From the NCBI RefSeq assembly GCF_963674925.1, contig NZ_OY771647.1, positions 2,805,501 through 2,869,500 on the forward strand: DNA of 64,000 nt, read 5' to 3'. The notes beneath the pieces were generated by a model. That model worked only from the letters and a program-made list of their open reading frames with translations, was not told the origin of the DNA and ran no database searches. Made by a program: the position numbers and the translations under genes. Source of the stretch: an uncultured Draconibacterium sp. GTDB taxonomy: Bacteria > Bacteroidota > Bacteroidia > Bacteroidales > Prolixibacteraceae. Position 1 is the stretch's first letter. Every line of letters starts with the position of its first letter. Below, piece by piece: positions 25,719-34,555 of the stretch.

Positions 25719-26930
25719 CTATTCAACTTCACCAGCTTTTTTCAAAGATAGCCGCGAAAAAATCGGGCCAATAATTTCATGAATAAGTGCTGCTCCGATT
25801 ACCACACCCATTATCATCGAACCTGTTTCTTTAAAAACGGGATCTTTGGTCAGTAACAATGCCAACCCAATTACAATTCCGCCTTGTGGAATCAATCCGC
25901 CTGCTGTGTATTTTTTCACTTTCGGGCTGGTGCTGAATAGCAGTGAGCCACTGTAAATACCGGTAAATTTACCGATCATCCGTGCAATGATATAAATTAC
26001 GATCAGCAAATAACTGCCGGTAATTGACGATAGTTGCAGGTGTAAGCCCGACAGCGTAAAAAAGATTACAAAGATCAGTTCGTCGGTGTAGCGTTCGATG
26101 AGTTTAAATATTTTATCCGATATCGGATTAAAATTGGCGACAACTGCTCCCAACGCGATGGTGGAAAGCAGCGATTCAAAACCAAAGTATTCCGAAATAC
26201 CGTAACTCATCAATATGGCTCCGAATGTTAGAACGATAAGGGTTCCTTCTTCCTGCCTGCTAAAAATTTTGGTGATAAGCTGAAACACAAAACCAATGAC
26301 AGCGCCAATAAGAATAGCTCCGCCAACATCGATACCTAATTCCATAACTGTTTTGCCTATTTCAATATCGGTGCTGCCCAAAAAGAAGGCGGCAAAGGCA
26401 GTAACCAGTGTGTAAATGACAATTCCCACAATATCATCGAAAGCGGCAATTTCGAGCATGGTTGAACTTACTTCGCCTTTGGCTTTGTATTCGTGAATAA
26501 CGGCGAGCGTTGCCGACGGATCGGTTGGTGCAGCCAGCGATGCCAACACCAGACTTACGGCCAATGCTACACTTGTTGATTGGAAAGCAGGCATAAAAAA
26601 ACGAAGGCTTAAAAACATAAACAGAAACACCATAAGAAATGCAAACAGCGATTCGAATAGGGTTAAGAATAATATTGTTTTGCCGGTAGCGCGAAGTTTC
26701 TTCGCCGATAAAGAGCCACCAATTGAAAAAGTGATAAACGATAACGAAACCGAAAGCAGGGGATCGGTGTGGGTGACAAATTCATCCGACATAATTCCCG
26801 ACAGATCAGGATTGAGCAGAATACCTGCCAGGATATATCCCGATATTTTTGGGAGTTTTATTTTTTCGGCGAGTTCGCCCAGTAAATATCCTGTAAAAAT
26901 TAAGAGTCCAATGCTTAAAATTACGTTCAT
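25719..26930 (-). CDS. monovalent cation:proton antiporter (CPA2-type)
   Basis: About 403 residues, starting at ATG 26930 (MNVILSIGLLIFTGYLLGEL). An upstream ATG would add 18 hydrophilic residues without support. About 12 membrane helices are predicted, with LPKISGYILAGILLNPDLSG in the N-terminal repeat and the exchanger core AAPTDPSATLAVIHEYKAKGEVSSTMLEIAAFDDIVGIV. The acidic pair around AAFDD is the likely ion-binding site. It should exchange Na+ or K+ for H+ at the inner membrane. No RCK/TrkA-type regulatory domain is fused, so it is the short form. Confidence 0.88.
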   Translation of the reverse strand: MNVILSIGLLIFTGYLLGELAEKIKLPKISGYILAGILLNPDLSGIMSDEFVTHTDPLLSVSLSFITFSIGGSLSAKKLRATGKTILFLTLFESLFAFLMVFLFMFLSLRFFMPAFQSTSVALAVSLVLASLAAPTDPSATLAVIHEYKAKGEVSSTMLEIAAFDDIVGIVIYTLVTAFAAFFLGSTDIEIGKTVMELGIDVGGAILIGAVIGFVFQLITKIFSRQEEGTLIVLTFGAILMSYGISEYFGFESLLSTIALGAVVANFNPISDKIFKLIERYTDELIFVIFFTLSGLHLQLSSITGSYLLIVIYIIARMIGKFTGIYSGSLLFSTSPKVKKYTAGGLIPQGGIVIGLALLLTKDPVFKETGSMIMGVVIGAALIHEIIGPIFSRLSLKKAGEVE

Positions 26931-27008
26931 ATGATTGTTTTTGTGGTCTTTTAACGGGCCAATACTACCATAACCATTCAGCATGCAGATGGTTTTCGGA
27001 TTTCCGGC

Positions 27009-27545
27009 TTATTCAATTAAAAGTATTGCAATCCGGTTCATATCGCCCGGATTGTTGGCTACCACATTAATTTCCATGCCGGCATTCCGAACAGTTTGGT
27101 ATACATCAACAGCAAAACTCTCGGGGCTTGGCCGTGCGTTTCTCTTGTCGTTGCAATCGAGGCGGTTGCCCGAACAGTCGCTGCACAAAGTGCAACAGGT
27201 TTGGTTTAACAGGAAAACTTTTGGATGGCCGAGCAGAAAAACGGCACGTTCCACACTTAAAAGTTTGGTGGTCATTTCCCGCGACCAATCGGATGGATAA
27301 GCATCTTTATCGGCAAATTTGTTCAGTTTAATAAGCAGCGCACTTTTATATTCTTTAAAGAAACGCTCGCATTCGTTAACCGATGGCGTATTGGGCGGAC
27401 ACGAACCAAGACCGTAGTCGCTACAGCCAAAATAACATTTTACGCGTACCCACTGTGCAACAACAATTTCTTTCGGATCGATCCATTTGTAATCGGTAAG
27501 TTCCTGTTCCTTGAGAAGTACTTCTATTTGGTTTATGTTCGTCAT
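27009..27545 (-). CDS. DUF2284 metal-binding protein (Cys-rich)
   Basis: This 178-residue soluble protein has conserved cysteines in KCYFGCSDYGLGSCPPNTP (about 43-61) and in LLNQTCCTLCSDCSGNRLDC (about 112-131). The spacing is typical of the DUF2284 family, predicted to bind an Fe-S cluster or metal. The PSPESFAVDVYQTVRNAGMEI tail is also family-typical. The biochemical role is unknown. It lies 78 bp upstream of the antiporter's start in the same orientation, so co-transcription is possible. Confidence 0.83.
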   Translation of the reverse strand: MTNINQIEVLLKEQELTDYKWIDPKEIVVAQWVRVKCYFGCSDYGLGSCPPNTPSVNECERFFKEYKSALLIKLNKFADKDAYPSDWSREMTTKLLSVERAVFLLGHPKVFLLNQTCCTLCSDCSGNRLDCNDKRNARPSPESFAVDVYQTVRNAGMEINVVANNPGDMNRIAILLIE

Positions 27546-27611
27546 TTTTTTTTGATGTTATAAGTTTCGGTATAGTACGTATGGCCGATATTATTTCAGT
27601 TTTTAATCTAT

Positions 27612-29096
27612 TTACTCCCCTTCATATTTAAGAAGATAAAGCTGTATAAAGATTCCGTTTTTGAATTTGTTATCGCTTATTGTATCTATTTTAAGGAGTT
27701 CCGATTCAGATATAATCCGGTTCAGATTTTTTATATTGAGTTCTAAGTTATTAAATCTTACTGCACAAAATTGTTCGTTGGGTTGTAAAAACTGGCTGGG
27801 CTGGCTGTATTGATGAACTTCTGTAAAAGCATCAACGTTCGACATTTCTGCCTTAAGCCAATAATGTGTTAAATCGGTTTTCTTACTGTATTCTATCAAA
27901 GGTCCGGCGGTAACTTCAGTAACATGAACCATCTTTTTTATTTCCGGATAATTTGTAGTGACATACTCGATGGTTTGTTTGTATGGGCCGTATGAAAAAC
28001 TGAAAATGGAAGCTGATATTCGCATATTCAACATGAAAATTGCTATTAGTAATAGGATTTTTACCCATGTTGCTTTAATTCGAATTAAAAGTATTGTTGG
28101 CGCCACAACCAACATCGAAACGATTGCCATTACATACCGTGTGGATAATATGGGCTGAGAAAACAGGGAAATTAGCGTGACAAGAAATAAAGTTCCGAAA
28201 AATATGGATAACGACAGCCATAAAGCCAAGCGGTAATCGATTAACGATTTTGAAAAACTGATGAAGATCGTAATAACAATAAGGGCATACATTAAAATTG
28301 TTAATACATAGGCATATGTAGTTGTCCAGAATTGTTCGGTAAACGGAATTGTAATACACGAAAAAATACCGGCGAGGCTAACTTCGGGAGCCCAAAAAGC
28401 ATGTTGCACTTTGTTTATTTGAACAAAAAACATAAATAGCCAGGGGAGAAATAATGCAACTGCCAGCAGTGATGAAATTAAATGCTGTCGCCATTTCTTA
28501 TTTTTAGTAAAGAAAAGGTACAGGAAAACAAATAAATTAGCTGAAAAAGCGGCAGCCAGACTATAGTAGTGTACATACATGGCTAATACCGTGAAAAGAA
28601 ATAGGAAGAACAGATCGCGACGTTTCCCCGTATTTAGATATAAGCAGGAATACATAAACACTCCTGTTACAGTGAATGTAGCCCAGGTATACATTCGGGC
28701 CTGGTGAGAGTAGGTTGATAACATCGGGATCGAAATCAACAGTAGACAAAAATACAGTGCTCCTTGTTTGCCAAAAATACGTTGACCGGTAAAATAGCCC
28801 AATAGTAGCGTAGACAATATTCCCAGCACTGAAAACAGTCGTAATGTTATAACGTTTGTTCCAAACACAGAAGTAAAAAGTCTTAATCCCAGGTAATACA
28901 ACGGAGGATGTAAATCATTTCTAAATTTGGCATAGAAGTCGGATAATGAGCCGTTCAACATTGATTTGGTATAAATCTCGTCGCTCCATAAATCGCTAAA
29001 ACCAAGTTTAAAAATGTAGAAAAATGTGGCAAAAATAAAAACCAGCAAGAAGAGCAGTAACTGATATTTTCCGGGCTTTTTCAGAAATTTATTCAT
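27612..29096 (-). CDS. glycosyltransferase family 39-like membrane protein
   Basis: This 494-residue protein has about 10-11 membrane helices. An N-terminal extracytoplasmic loop carries DLWSDEIYTKS (the acidic catalytic motif of GT-C enzymes) and NDLHPPLYYLGLRLF, both typical of the PMT_2/ArnT-like family. It probably uses a polyprenyl-phosphate sugar to modify a lipid or glycan on the periplasmic side. The C-terminal 120 residues are soluble and weakly conserved. The acceptor is unknown. It is separated from DUF2200 by a 135-bp spacer with a TGCATATT/AATATGCA hairpin. Confidence 0.83.
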   Translation of the reverse strand: MNKFLKKPGKYQLLLFLLVFIFATFFYIFKLGFSDLWSDEIYTKSMLNGSLSDFYAKFRNDLHPPLYYLGLRLFTSVFGTNVITLRLFSVLGILSTLLLGYFTGQRIFGKQGALYFCLLLISIPMLSTYSHQARMYTWATFTVTGVFMYSCLYLNTGKRRDLFFLFLFTVLAMYVHYYSLAAAFSANLFVFLYLFFTKNKKWRQHLISSLLAVALFLPWLFMFFVQINKVQHAFWAPEVSLAGIFSCITIPFTEQFWTTTYAYVLTILMYALIVITIFISFSKSLIDYRLALWLSLSIFFGTLFLVTLISLFSQPILSTRYVMAIVSMLVVAPTILLIRIKATWVKILLLIAIFMLNMRISASIFSFSYGPYKQTIEYVTTNYPEIKKMVHVTEVTAGPLIEYSKKTDLTHYWLKAEMSNVDAFTEVHQYSQPSQFLQPNEQFCAVRFNNLELNIKNLNRIISESELLKIDTISDNKFKNGIFIQLYLLKYEGE

Positions 29097-29187
29097 TTTG
29101 TTAGTTGAAAAACTGAAACGATTCTTAGTCCTTTCAATTGGTTTATGATAGTGTTTTTTAGCTCTTCAACGTAGTGCCGGTGCACTG

Positions 29188-29209
29188 TGCATATTGAAAA
29201 GAATATGCA
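29188..29209. repeat. inverted repeat TGCATATT / AATATGCA
   Basis: A perfect 8-bp inverted repeat with a 6-nt GAAAAG spacer lies between the DUF2200 and GT39-like genes. No T run follows on the minus strand, so termination is doubtful. It may be a regulator site. Confidence 0.35.
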
Positions 29210-29231
29210 TTAAAGTTTGTTTGCAACAGTA

Positions 29232-29600
29232 TTATTTTGGCTCCCTCAATATCTTTTCCATTTTCCTTCCTTTTGCCAGTTCGTCTACCAGCTTATCGAG
29301 GTATCTTACCTGTTTTGTCAGTATATTATCAATTTCCTCAATTCGGTATCCACAAATCACACCTTTAATTAATTCGGCATTTGGATTTAAATTTGCCCGC
29401 TCAAAGAAGGTTTGGAATGTCACCTTCTCATCGATCATTTTCTGCAAAGTTGCTTCATTGAAACCGGTTAGCCACTCTATTACCTGGTGTAGCTCTTCTT
29501 TCGTTCTTCCTTTTTTCTCCACTTTTGTAACATAGTGCGGATATACAGCAGCAAAGGTCATTTCTGCTATTTTCTTGTTATGTTCCGGTGTTGTTTTCAT
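29232..29600 (-). CDS. DUF2200 family protein
   Basis: This 122-residue soluble protein matches the DUF2200 pattern: IAEMTFAAVYPHYVTKVEKKGRT at the N-terminus, then EELHQVIEWLTGF, FFERANLNPNAELIKGVICGYRIEEI and an acidic/basic helical C-terminus. The family is widespread and uncharacterised; its fold resembles small YdhG/DUF1801-like proteins only loosely. No signal peptide or membrane segment is present. It is a single gene between the ZIP transporter and the GT39-like gene. Confidence 0.82.
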   Translation of the reverse strand: MKTTPEHNKKIAEMTFAAVYPHYVTKVEKKGRTKEELHQVIEWLTGFNEATLQKMIDEKVTFQTFFERANLNPNAELIKGVICGYRIEEIDNILTKQVRYLDKLVDELAKGRKMEKILREPK

Positions 29601-29687
29601 CTACGTAAAACCTTTTAGTTTCTGATGTTTATTTGCAGAAGGGAAATTGCTTCCCCTGGAATTTTCAGAACGATTCGAATAATAGTT

Positions 29688-30497
29688 CTACCCCAAAGCA
29701 ACATCCAGCAGCATCATGGTGGCAAAACCCAACATGGCTCCAATGGTCGATAAATCGGTTTCGTTACCTCGCTGCGATTCCGGAATCAGCTCTTCAACCA
29801 CCACAAAAATCATAGCACCGGCTGCAAACGACAGCGCATAAGGCAGCAGTGGCTCGATGGTTAATACCAGGTAAGCCCCCAGTACTCCGGCCATTGGCTC
29901 AACAATGCCCGAAAGTTGTCCATAGTTAAAAGCCTTCCATCGTGAGAGTCCCTCGCGGCGCAGCGGAATAGAAACTGCCGCTCCCTCGGGGAAGTTTTGC
30001 AGCCCGATTCCCATGGCTAAAGCAACGGCTCCGGTAAGAATCCCCATGTCGGGATTATTAGCCAGCGCGCCAAATGCAACACCCACAGCCAGTCCTTCCG
30101 GGATATTGTGCAATGTTATGGCCAGCACCAAAAGAATACTTCGTTGCCAGGTTGTTGGAATCCCTTCCGCTTTATCGATTGACAAGCCCATGTGGAGGTG
30201 AGGCAGAATTTTATCGATTAACAACAGAAAAGCACCTCCCGCCAAAAATCCTATTACGGCAGGCTTCCATGGCACGTCGCCTTGTGCTTCAGCCATTTCG
30301 ATGGCCGGTTTCAAAAGCGACCAAAAGCTGGCTGCAATCATTACGCCGGCAGCAAAACCGAGCATCGAATTTAAAATCTTTTTATTTATCGACTTAAAGA
30401 AGAAGACCATGGAGGCTCCGGCTGCGGTTATAAACCATGTAAAAAGCGTAGCACCCAGTGCCAGTAATATGGGATTATATTCTAATAGTTTCTCCAT
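29688..30497 (-). CDS. ZIP family divalent-metal transporter
   Basis: About 269 residues, starting at ATG 30497 (MEKLLEYNPILLALGATLF). The longer frame adds 16 residues without support. Eight helices are expected, with the ZIP metal-transport motifs HNIPEGLAVGVAFG (TM4) and QNFPEGAAVSIPLR (TM5), which hold the His/Glu metal site, and VEELIPESQRG near the end. The short His-poor cytoplasmic loop suggests the GufA/ZupT subfamily, which takes up Zn2+ and sometimes Fe2+ or Mn2+. No Fur/Zur site could be identified upstream. Confidence 0.93.
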   Translation of the reverse strand: MEKLLEYNPILLALGATLFTWFITAAGASMVFFFKSINKKILNSMLGFAAGVMIAASFWSLLKPAIEMAEAQGDVPWKPAVIGFLAGGAFLLLIDKILPHLHMGLSIDKAEGIPTTWQRSILLVLAITLHNIPEGLAVGVAFGALANNPDMGILTGAVALAMGIGLQNFPEGAAVSIPLRREGLSRWKAFNYGQLSGIVEPMAGVLGAYLVLTIEPLLPYALSFAAGAMIFVVVEELIPESQRGNETDLSTIGAMLGFATMMLLDVALG

Positions 30498-30600
30498 TAT
30501 TCTAATTTTTGTATCTAAACGAATAGGGTAAAACAAAGCTAACAAAATTATTGTTCAGCATTTTAAAGGTGCTTGCAATAATCAATAGATTTGGTTTTTT

Positions 30601-31179
30601 TTATGGCTCGGATGTTGCCGCATGTCTTTTGTTTTGTTGATGGAATAAAACAAAATTCCAAGCGGCCAGAATTAACAGGCAGCCTGCAATAAAGAAACCT
30701 GCCAGATGGAAATCCGGGGAAGTTAAACGCAGTGTCATCAGCAGACTTCCAAACGAAATAATTCCTGCCATAACAGCATAGGCTTTGTTGTTGTAATACC
30801 ATGAATACGGGAAAAAGTGTGCCCCGGTAATTATGGCGTAGGTCATCAGGAAATAATCAGGATTTTTTAGCAAAACAAATATCAGAAACGGGAAATAGAA
30901 TAGTTGTGCAAAATTTAACCACAGGCCAAGCGGTTGCAAAGGGTTGTCCGGAATTTTCCAGCTTGTTTTTAGCAGTTTCGAAAAGCCCAATGCAAGTGGC
31001 AAAAGCAAACTCCCAACTATAAACGTAAAAACGCTTCGGTCGTACGCCGAAAAGGGGAGCATCCAAATTACGGCAATCATGATCCATATAATTGTTGCTG
31101 CAAGAATAAAGTCGATTCCGTTTTTTGCTTTTGCGCCTACGTCGGCTCGTAGCGCGTCGATTTGTGTTTTTGTTATCAT
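30601..31179 (-). CDS. hypothetical six-helix membrane protein (DUF7010-like)
   Basis: This 192-residue protein has six hydrophobic segments after the N-terminal amphipathic MITKTQIDALRADVGAKAKNG. Conserved-looking elements are WMLPFSAYDRSVFTFIVG, NPLQPLGLWLNFAQLFYFPF and TGAHFFPYSWYYNNKAYAVMAG. This pattern agrees with my memory of the DUF7010 family; function unknown. It lies 97 bp after the membrane-protein partner of the ECF sigma factor on the same strand, so it could be the last gene of that operon. Confidence 0.65.
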   Translation of the reverse strand: MITKTQIDALRADVGAKAKNGIDFILAATIIWIMIAVIWMLPFSAYDRSVFTFIVGSLLLPLALGFSKLLKTSWKIPDNPLQPLGLWLNFAQLFYFPFLIFVLLKNPDYFLMTYAIITGAHFFPYSWYYNNKAYAVMAGIISFGSLLMTLRLTSPDFHLAGFFIAGCLLILAAWNFVLFHQQNKRHAATSEP

Positions 31180-31276
31180 GTTGTTTTGTTTATGAAATTA
31201 GTAGTAAAAATTGCATGCGAATTGCATGACCATCGCTTCTCAATGAGGTCATTAGTATGATATTGAGGTGGTTGGG

Positions 31277-31870
31277 TTATTGTGTCAGCAAGTCTTCGCG
31301 TAATCTTTTGATTTCGTTTAGTGCTTTCATTTCGCGCCGAATTGCAGAGCGAATGAAATAGCTGAAAATTACCGCAGCCAGGATATATGAAAGGTCGATA
31401 AGGATAAGTACCCACATGGGGAACCAGTGACTGAACTCGGGAGTGAGCATGTAAAAACCAATGGTGTAAAGCACTATAATGGCAATGGTTATCGTGCCGT
31501 GGATCTTCTTTCGGAAGTTGTAAAAGCTTAGAATTGAGGTGTTGCTTTTTAATGCGGCTTCGCTTAAATCAATACGTTTTGCATAAAAAATACTGGCCAG
31601 TTCTATCCCAATCCGGAGTACAATACTTCCGCACATTATTAGGGCTCCAAATCTGCTTAGTGTGAATTGAAATTTGGCCACAAACACGAAGTAGGCCAGC
31701 AATGCAAGAACGACCACCACCAAAACGGTAATATTTGCCAGTTGTGTTCTTGTGGTACTTCGCTTTTTCTGTTCGGCCAGTTTTATAATGGCTGATGAAT
31801 CGGGACTATCATTTGCCGAAGTTTTATCCTGCTTCCACAGTTGTTTTATGTCGTTAAATTCAGTTTGCAT
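31277..31870 (-). CDS. membrane protein encoded with the ECF sigma factor (possible anti-sigma)
   Basis: This 197-residue protein has a soluble N-terminal 40 residues (MQTEFNDIKQLWKQDKT and a Lys/Arg-rich stretch), then four hydrophobic helices and a charged C-terminal helix (REMKALNEIKRLREDLLTQ). Its start overlaps the sigma-factor stop by 11 bp. That position is where anti-sigma factors sit, but no zinc anti-sigma motif (HxxxCxxC) or FecR domain is visible. A role in controlling the sigma factor is inferred from position only. Confidence 0.6.
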   Translation of the reverse strand: MQTEFNDIKQLWKQDKTSANDSPDSSAIIKLAEQKKRSTTRTQLANITVLVVVVLALLAYFVFVAKFQFTLSRFGALIMCGSIVLRIGIELASIFYAKRIDLSEAALKSNTSILSFYNFRKKIHGTITIAIIVLYTIGFYMLTPEFSHWFPMWVLILIDLSYILAAVIFSYFIRSAIRREMKALNEIKRLREDLLTQ

Positions 31871-32357
31871 TGTTCAAATCGTTTTTCAGGTTCTTTTTAA
31901 TTCTGTGAATTCGCACACGTAAATTTCCGGAGCTTAGGCCCATTACCTGTGCAATCTCGTCATAGTCGGTCTCGTTTAATACCATCATGATGATTAGCCT
32001 GTCGATTTCTGCTAAACGCCCAATTGCTGCATACAGCTTTGCGATTTCCGTTTCAAGTGGCTGCGAATCGTCGGTGTGTTTTTGCTCAATCGTTTCAATC
32101 GGAATATCTGCCTGGTCTTTTTTGTTCCGCAGATAATTCAGGCAAGAGTTTACCGTAATTCGATAGATCCATGTTTTGTGCGAAGAAATACCTTTAAAGT
32201 TAGGGAGGGCATTCCATACGTTTATAAATACTTCCTGCGCCAGATCTTTTGCCGGTTCTTTGTGCCCTTTCATATATCCGCGGCACATTTGCAGCACCAT
32301 CGGGTGGTATTGTTGATATAGCTCTTCAAATTGTATTTTGTGCGCTCTGCTACTCAT
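31860..32357 (-). CDS. ECF-type RNA polymerase sigma factor
   Basis: This 165-residue sigma-70 family protein has region 2 at about residues 12-80 (PAKDLAQEVFINVWNALPNFKG, then HKTWIYRITVNSCLNYLRNKK) and region 4 at about 108-158, with the HTH DYDEIAQVMGLSSGNLRVRIHRIKKNL. It lacks regions 1 and 3, as expected for group IV. It directs transcription of an unknown regulon. The next gene, overlapping by 11 bp, encodes a four-helix membrane protein. Confidence 0.92.
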   Translation of the reverse strand: MSSRAHKIQFEELYQQYHPMVLQMCRGYMKGHKEPAKDLAQEVFINVWNALPNFKGISSHKTWIYRITVNSCLNYLRNKKDQADIPIETIEQKHTDDSQPLETEIAKLYAAIGRLAEIDRLIIMMVLNETDYDEIAQVMGLSSGNLRVRIHRIKKNLKNDLNNAN

Positions 32358-32477
32358 TCCGTTCAGGTAATTTCCCCTTTGAACCTAAAAAGTTGAATTT
32401 GTTACAATGTTTGCAAAAAAAAAGGAAAAAAATTATGTTTTGTTTTTTGTGTTTGTTTAAAACGAGGTCTAATGTGT

Positions 32478-33527
32478 TTATTCAGTGCTCTTTAAACGTT
32501 TCCTGTCGATCTTGCCATTTGCAGTGCGTGGAAGTTTTTCGATAAAGCGGATTTCTTTTGGCCGCTCGTATTTTGAAAGTAATTTGGTGCAATGAGTTGC
32601 AATGGTGGTTTTAACTTCATCATCAGCCTTTCCTTCAATTAGCAGAATTATTTTCTCGCCAAGATGTTCGTCGGGGACTGAACCGATGGCATAGGGTAGT
32701 GGCATTTCTTTTACCAATTTCTCTTCAATTTGTTCGGGCAGAAATTTGATACCCCCGGAAATGATGACATTGTCGATACGTCCCAGAACTTCAAATTGAT
32801 TGCGATCTTTTATTTCGCCCAGATCATTGGTTTGAATGGCTCCGTTTTCAAGTCCCGGCATCAGAATGCGAATGCAATCGCGTTCATCCAGTTCAACGGA
32901 AATGTCATCCAGACATTGGTAGCTCCCGGTTTTGTCGTAGCCATTTAATTTGCGCAGTGCAATGTGAGTTGCTGTTTCGGTCATGGCGTAACTCGAGTAA
33001 CATAGTGTTGAAATTTGTTGAAGTTGCTCTTCCAAAGGTTTCGGAATTGCAGAGCCGCCGATCAACAGGTTTTTAATGTTTTGCTGAGGCAGTGCCAGGT
33101 ATTTTGTTACCTGGTTAATAACCATCGCAGCAAATCTTATGGGCTTATCATCTGGAAAGTTTGTAAAATCGGATGCCGGATCAACAAGTTGTAAATCAAG
33201 TTTCCCAATAAGTGCCCGAACGGTCATCAATTTTCCGGCAATGTAACGGCTATGCAGACAATGCAATACGCGGTCGCCTTTCTGTAAATCAAAAAAGTTA
33301 ATGGTGCGCAGTGCACTTGCTGCCACAAAATCCTTTTTGAGTGTAATCGTTTTTGGCGTTCCGGTGCTCCCCGAAGTCTGCACTTCTATATAATCATTTG
33401 TATTGTACCATTCTTCCAAAAATTCCAACCAGCTTTGTTCCCACTCGCTATTAGGTTTTTGTTGAAGCAACTCTTTTATATTTTCCGATTGCCCTTTTAT
33501 CGTAATATGTGCAGGAAAAAGCTCCAT
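32478..33527 (-). CDS. menE: o-succinylbenzoate-CoA ligase
   Basis: This 349-residue AMP-forming acyl-CoA synthetase is short, as usual for Bacteroidota MenE. The ATP-binding P-loop TSGSTGTPKTITLKK begins at residue 51, YAMTETATHIA carries motif A5, and the C-terminal catalytic lysine lies in LPRTANGKIDRKRL (Lys about 339). It activates o-succinylbenzoate to its CoA thioester for MenB. It is the last gene of the menaquinone operon; its ATG shares one base with the menC stop (TAATG). Confidence 0.93.
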   Translation of the reverse strand: MELFPAHITIKGQSENIKELLQQKPNSEWEQSWLEFLEEWYNTNDYIEVQTSGSTGTPKTITLKKDFVAASALRTINFFDLQKGDRVLHCLHSRYIAGKLMTVRALIGKLDLQLVDPASDFTNFPDDKPIRFAAMVINQVTKYLALPQQNIKNLLIGGSAIPKPLEEQLQQISTLCYSSYAMTETATHIALRKLNGYDKTGSYQCLDDISVELDERDCIRILMPGLENGAIQTNDLGEIKDRNQFEVLGRIDNVIISGGIKFLPEQIEEKLVKEMPLPYAIGSVPDEHLGEKIILLIEGKADDEVKTTIATHCTKLLSKYERPKEIRFIEKLPRTANGKIDRKRLKSTE

Positions 33528-34555
33528 TACATTTCGAATGATTTTGTGGTATTAAACCACAGTTGCTCACCACGAATTTCAAGTGGTGAATCAATGTTAT
33601 TGGTAAAAAGCTGACCGGTCCCCAGTCCCTGGTGCATTTTGCTGTCTTTTGTAAAAGCCCACTGTGCAATGGCATTTAGCCCAATATTCGACTCGAGGTA
33701 AGAAGTAACCCACCAACCGATAGAACGTTCGTCGGCTAGTTCTATCCACTCATCACAACCGGAGATGCCGCCATGCAAACTAGGTTTTAACACCAGGTAT
33801 TGTGGTTGTATCGTATCCAGCAGTTTTATCTTTTTCTCGCGTTTGTTGATGCCGATCAGCTCTTCATCTAAAGCAATGGGCAGGGGCGTGGTTTTACACA
33901 GTTCAGCCATTTCGTTCCATTTCCCTGCACTTATCGGTTGTTCAATGGAATGGAGTTGTAATTCGGCAAGTCGTTTTAGTTTGTCCGGAGCAGCATCAAT
34001 ATTGAAAGCACCGTTTGCATCTACTCTTAGAATAATTTCATCGCTGGGGATACGCTCGCGTACAGCTTTAAGTAGCTTCAGTTCCTGCTCAAAATCTTTC
34101 GCTCCGATCTTTAGTTTTATACATCGAAAACCGGCTGCCAGTTTATCTTCTATCTGGTCTTGCATGTTTTCGATTTCATTCATCCAAATCAGTCCGTTTA
34201 TAGGAATACCTGCTTCTCCACTTGTGAATGCTGATGGAAATGGTTCTCTTTTTCCGCCGTTTTTCAAATCCAGCAGTGCAGATTCCATTGCAAATTTCAG
34301 AGATGGAAGATCATGCAATAAACCAATATTATTGATGAAAGGCTCAGGATTGTTACATATGTTTTCCAACTGTTCTTCAACTTGTTCAGGCGTTTCAAAG
34401 CTCAATCCCGGTAGAGGCGCACATTCCCCAAGCCCGGTTACACCTTTCTCTTCCAAAAACAGATACCAAACCGTGCGTGTTTTTAACACCCCGCGCGATG
34501 TGCCGGCAGGTTGCTTAAAATGCAACTCATATTTTTGGTAACGTGCTTTTATCAT
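33527..34555 (-). CDS. menC: o-succinylbenzoate synthase
   Basis: This 342-residue enolase-superfamily enzyme dehydrates SHCHC to o-succinylbenzoate. The visible catalytic set is the KxK pair in CIKLKIGA (Lys about 147 and 149), the metal ligands Asp179 in LRVDANGAF, Glu205 in SIEQP and Asp230 in ALDEELIG, and the second lysine in VLKPSLHGG (about 257). The N-terminal capping domain contains GLGECAPLPG. Its start overlaps the menA stop (ATGA) and its end overlaps menE, so three genes are translationally coupled. Confidence 0.94.
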   Translation of the reverse strand: MIKARYQKYELHFKQPAGTSRGVLKTRTVWYLFLEEKGVTGLGECAPLPGLSFETPEQVEEQLENICNNPEPFINNIGLLHDLPSLKFAMESALLDLKNGGKREPFPSAFTSGEAGIPINGLIWMNEIENMQDQIEDKLAAGFRCIKLKIGAKDFEQELKLLKAVRERIPSDEIILRVDANGAFNIDAAPDKLKRLAELQLHSIEQPISAGKWNEMAELCKTTPLPIALDEELIGINKREKKIKLLDTIQPQYLVLKPSLHGGISGCDEWIELADERSIGWWVTSYLESNIGLNAIAQWAFTKDSKMHQGLGTGQLFTNNIDSPLEIRGEQLWFNTTKSFEM

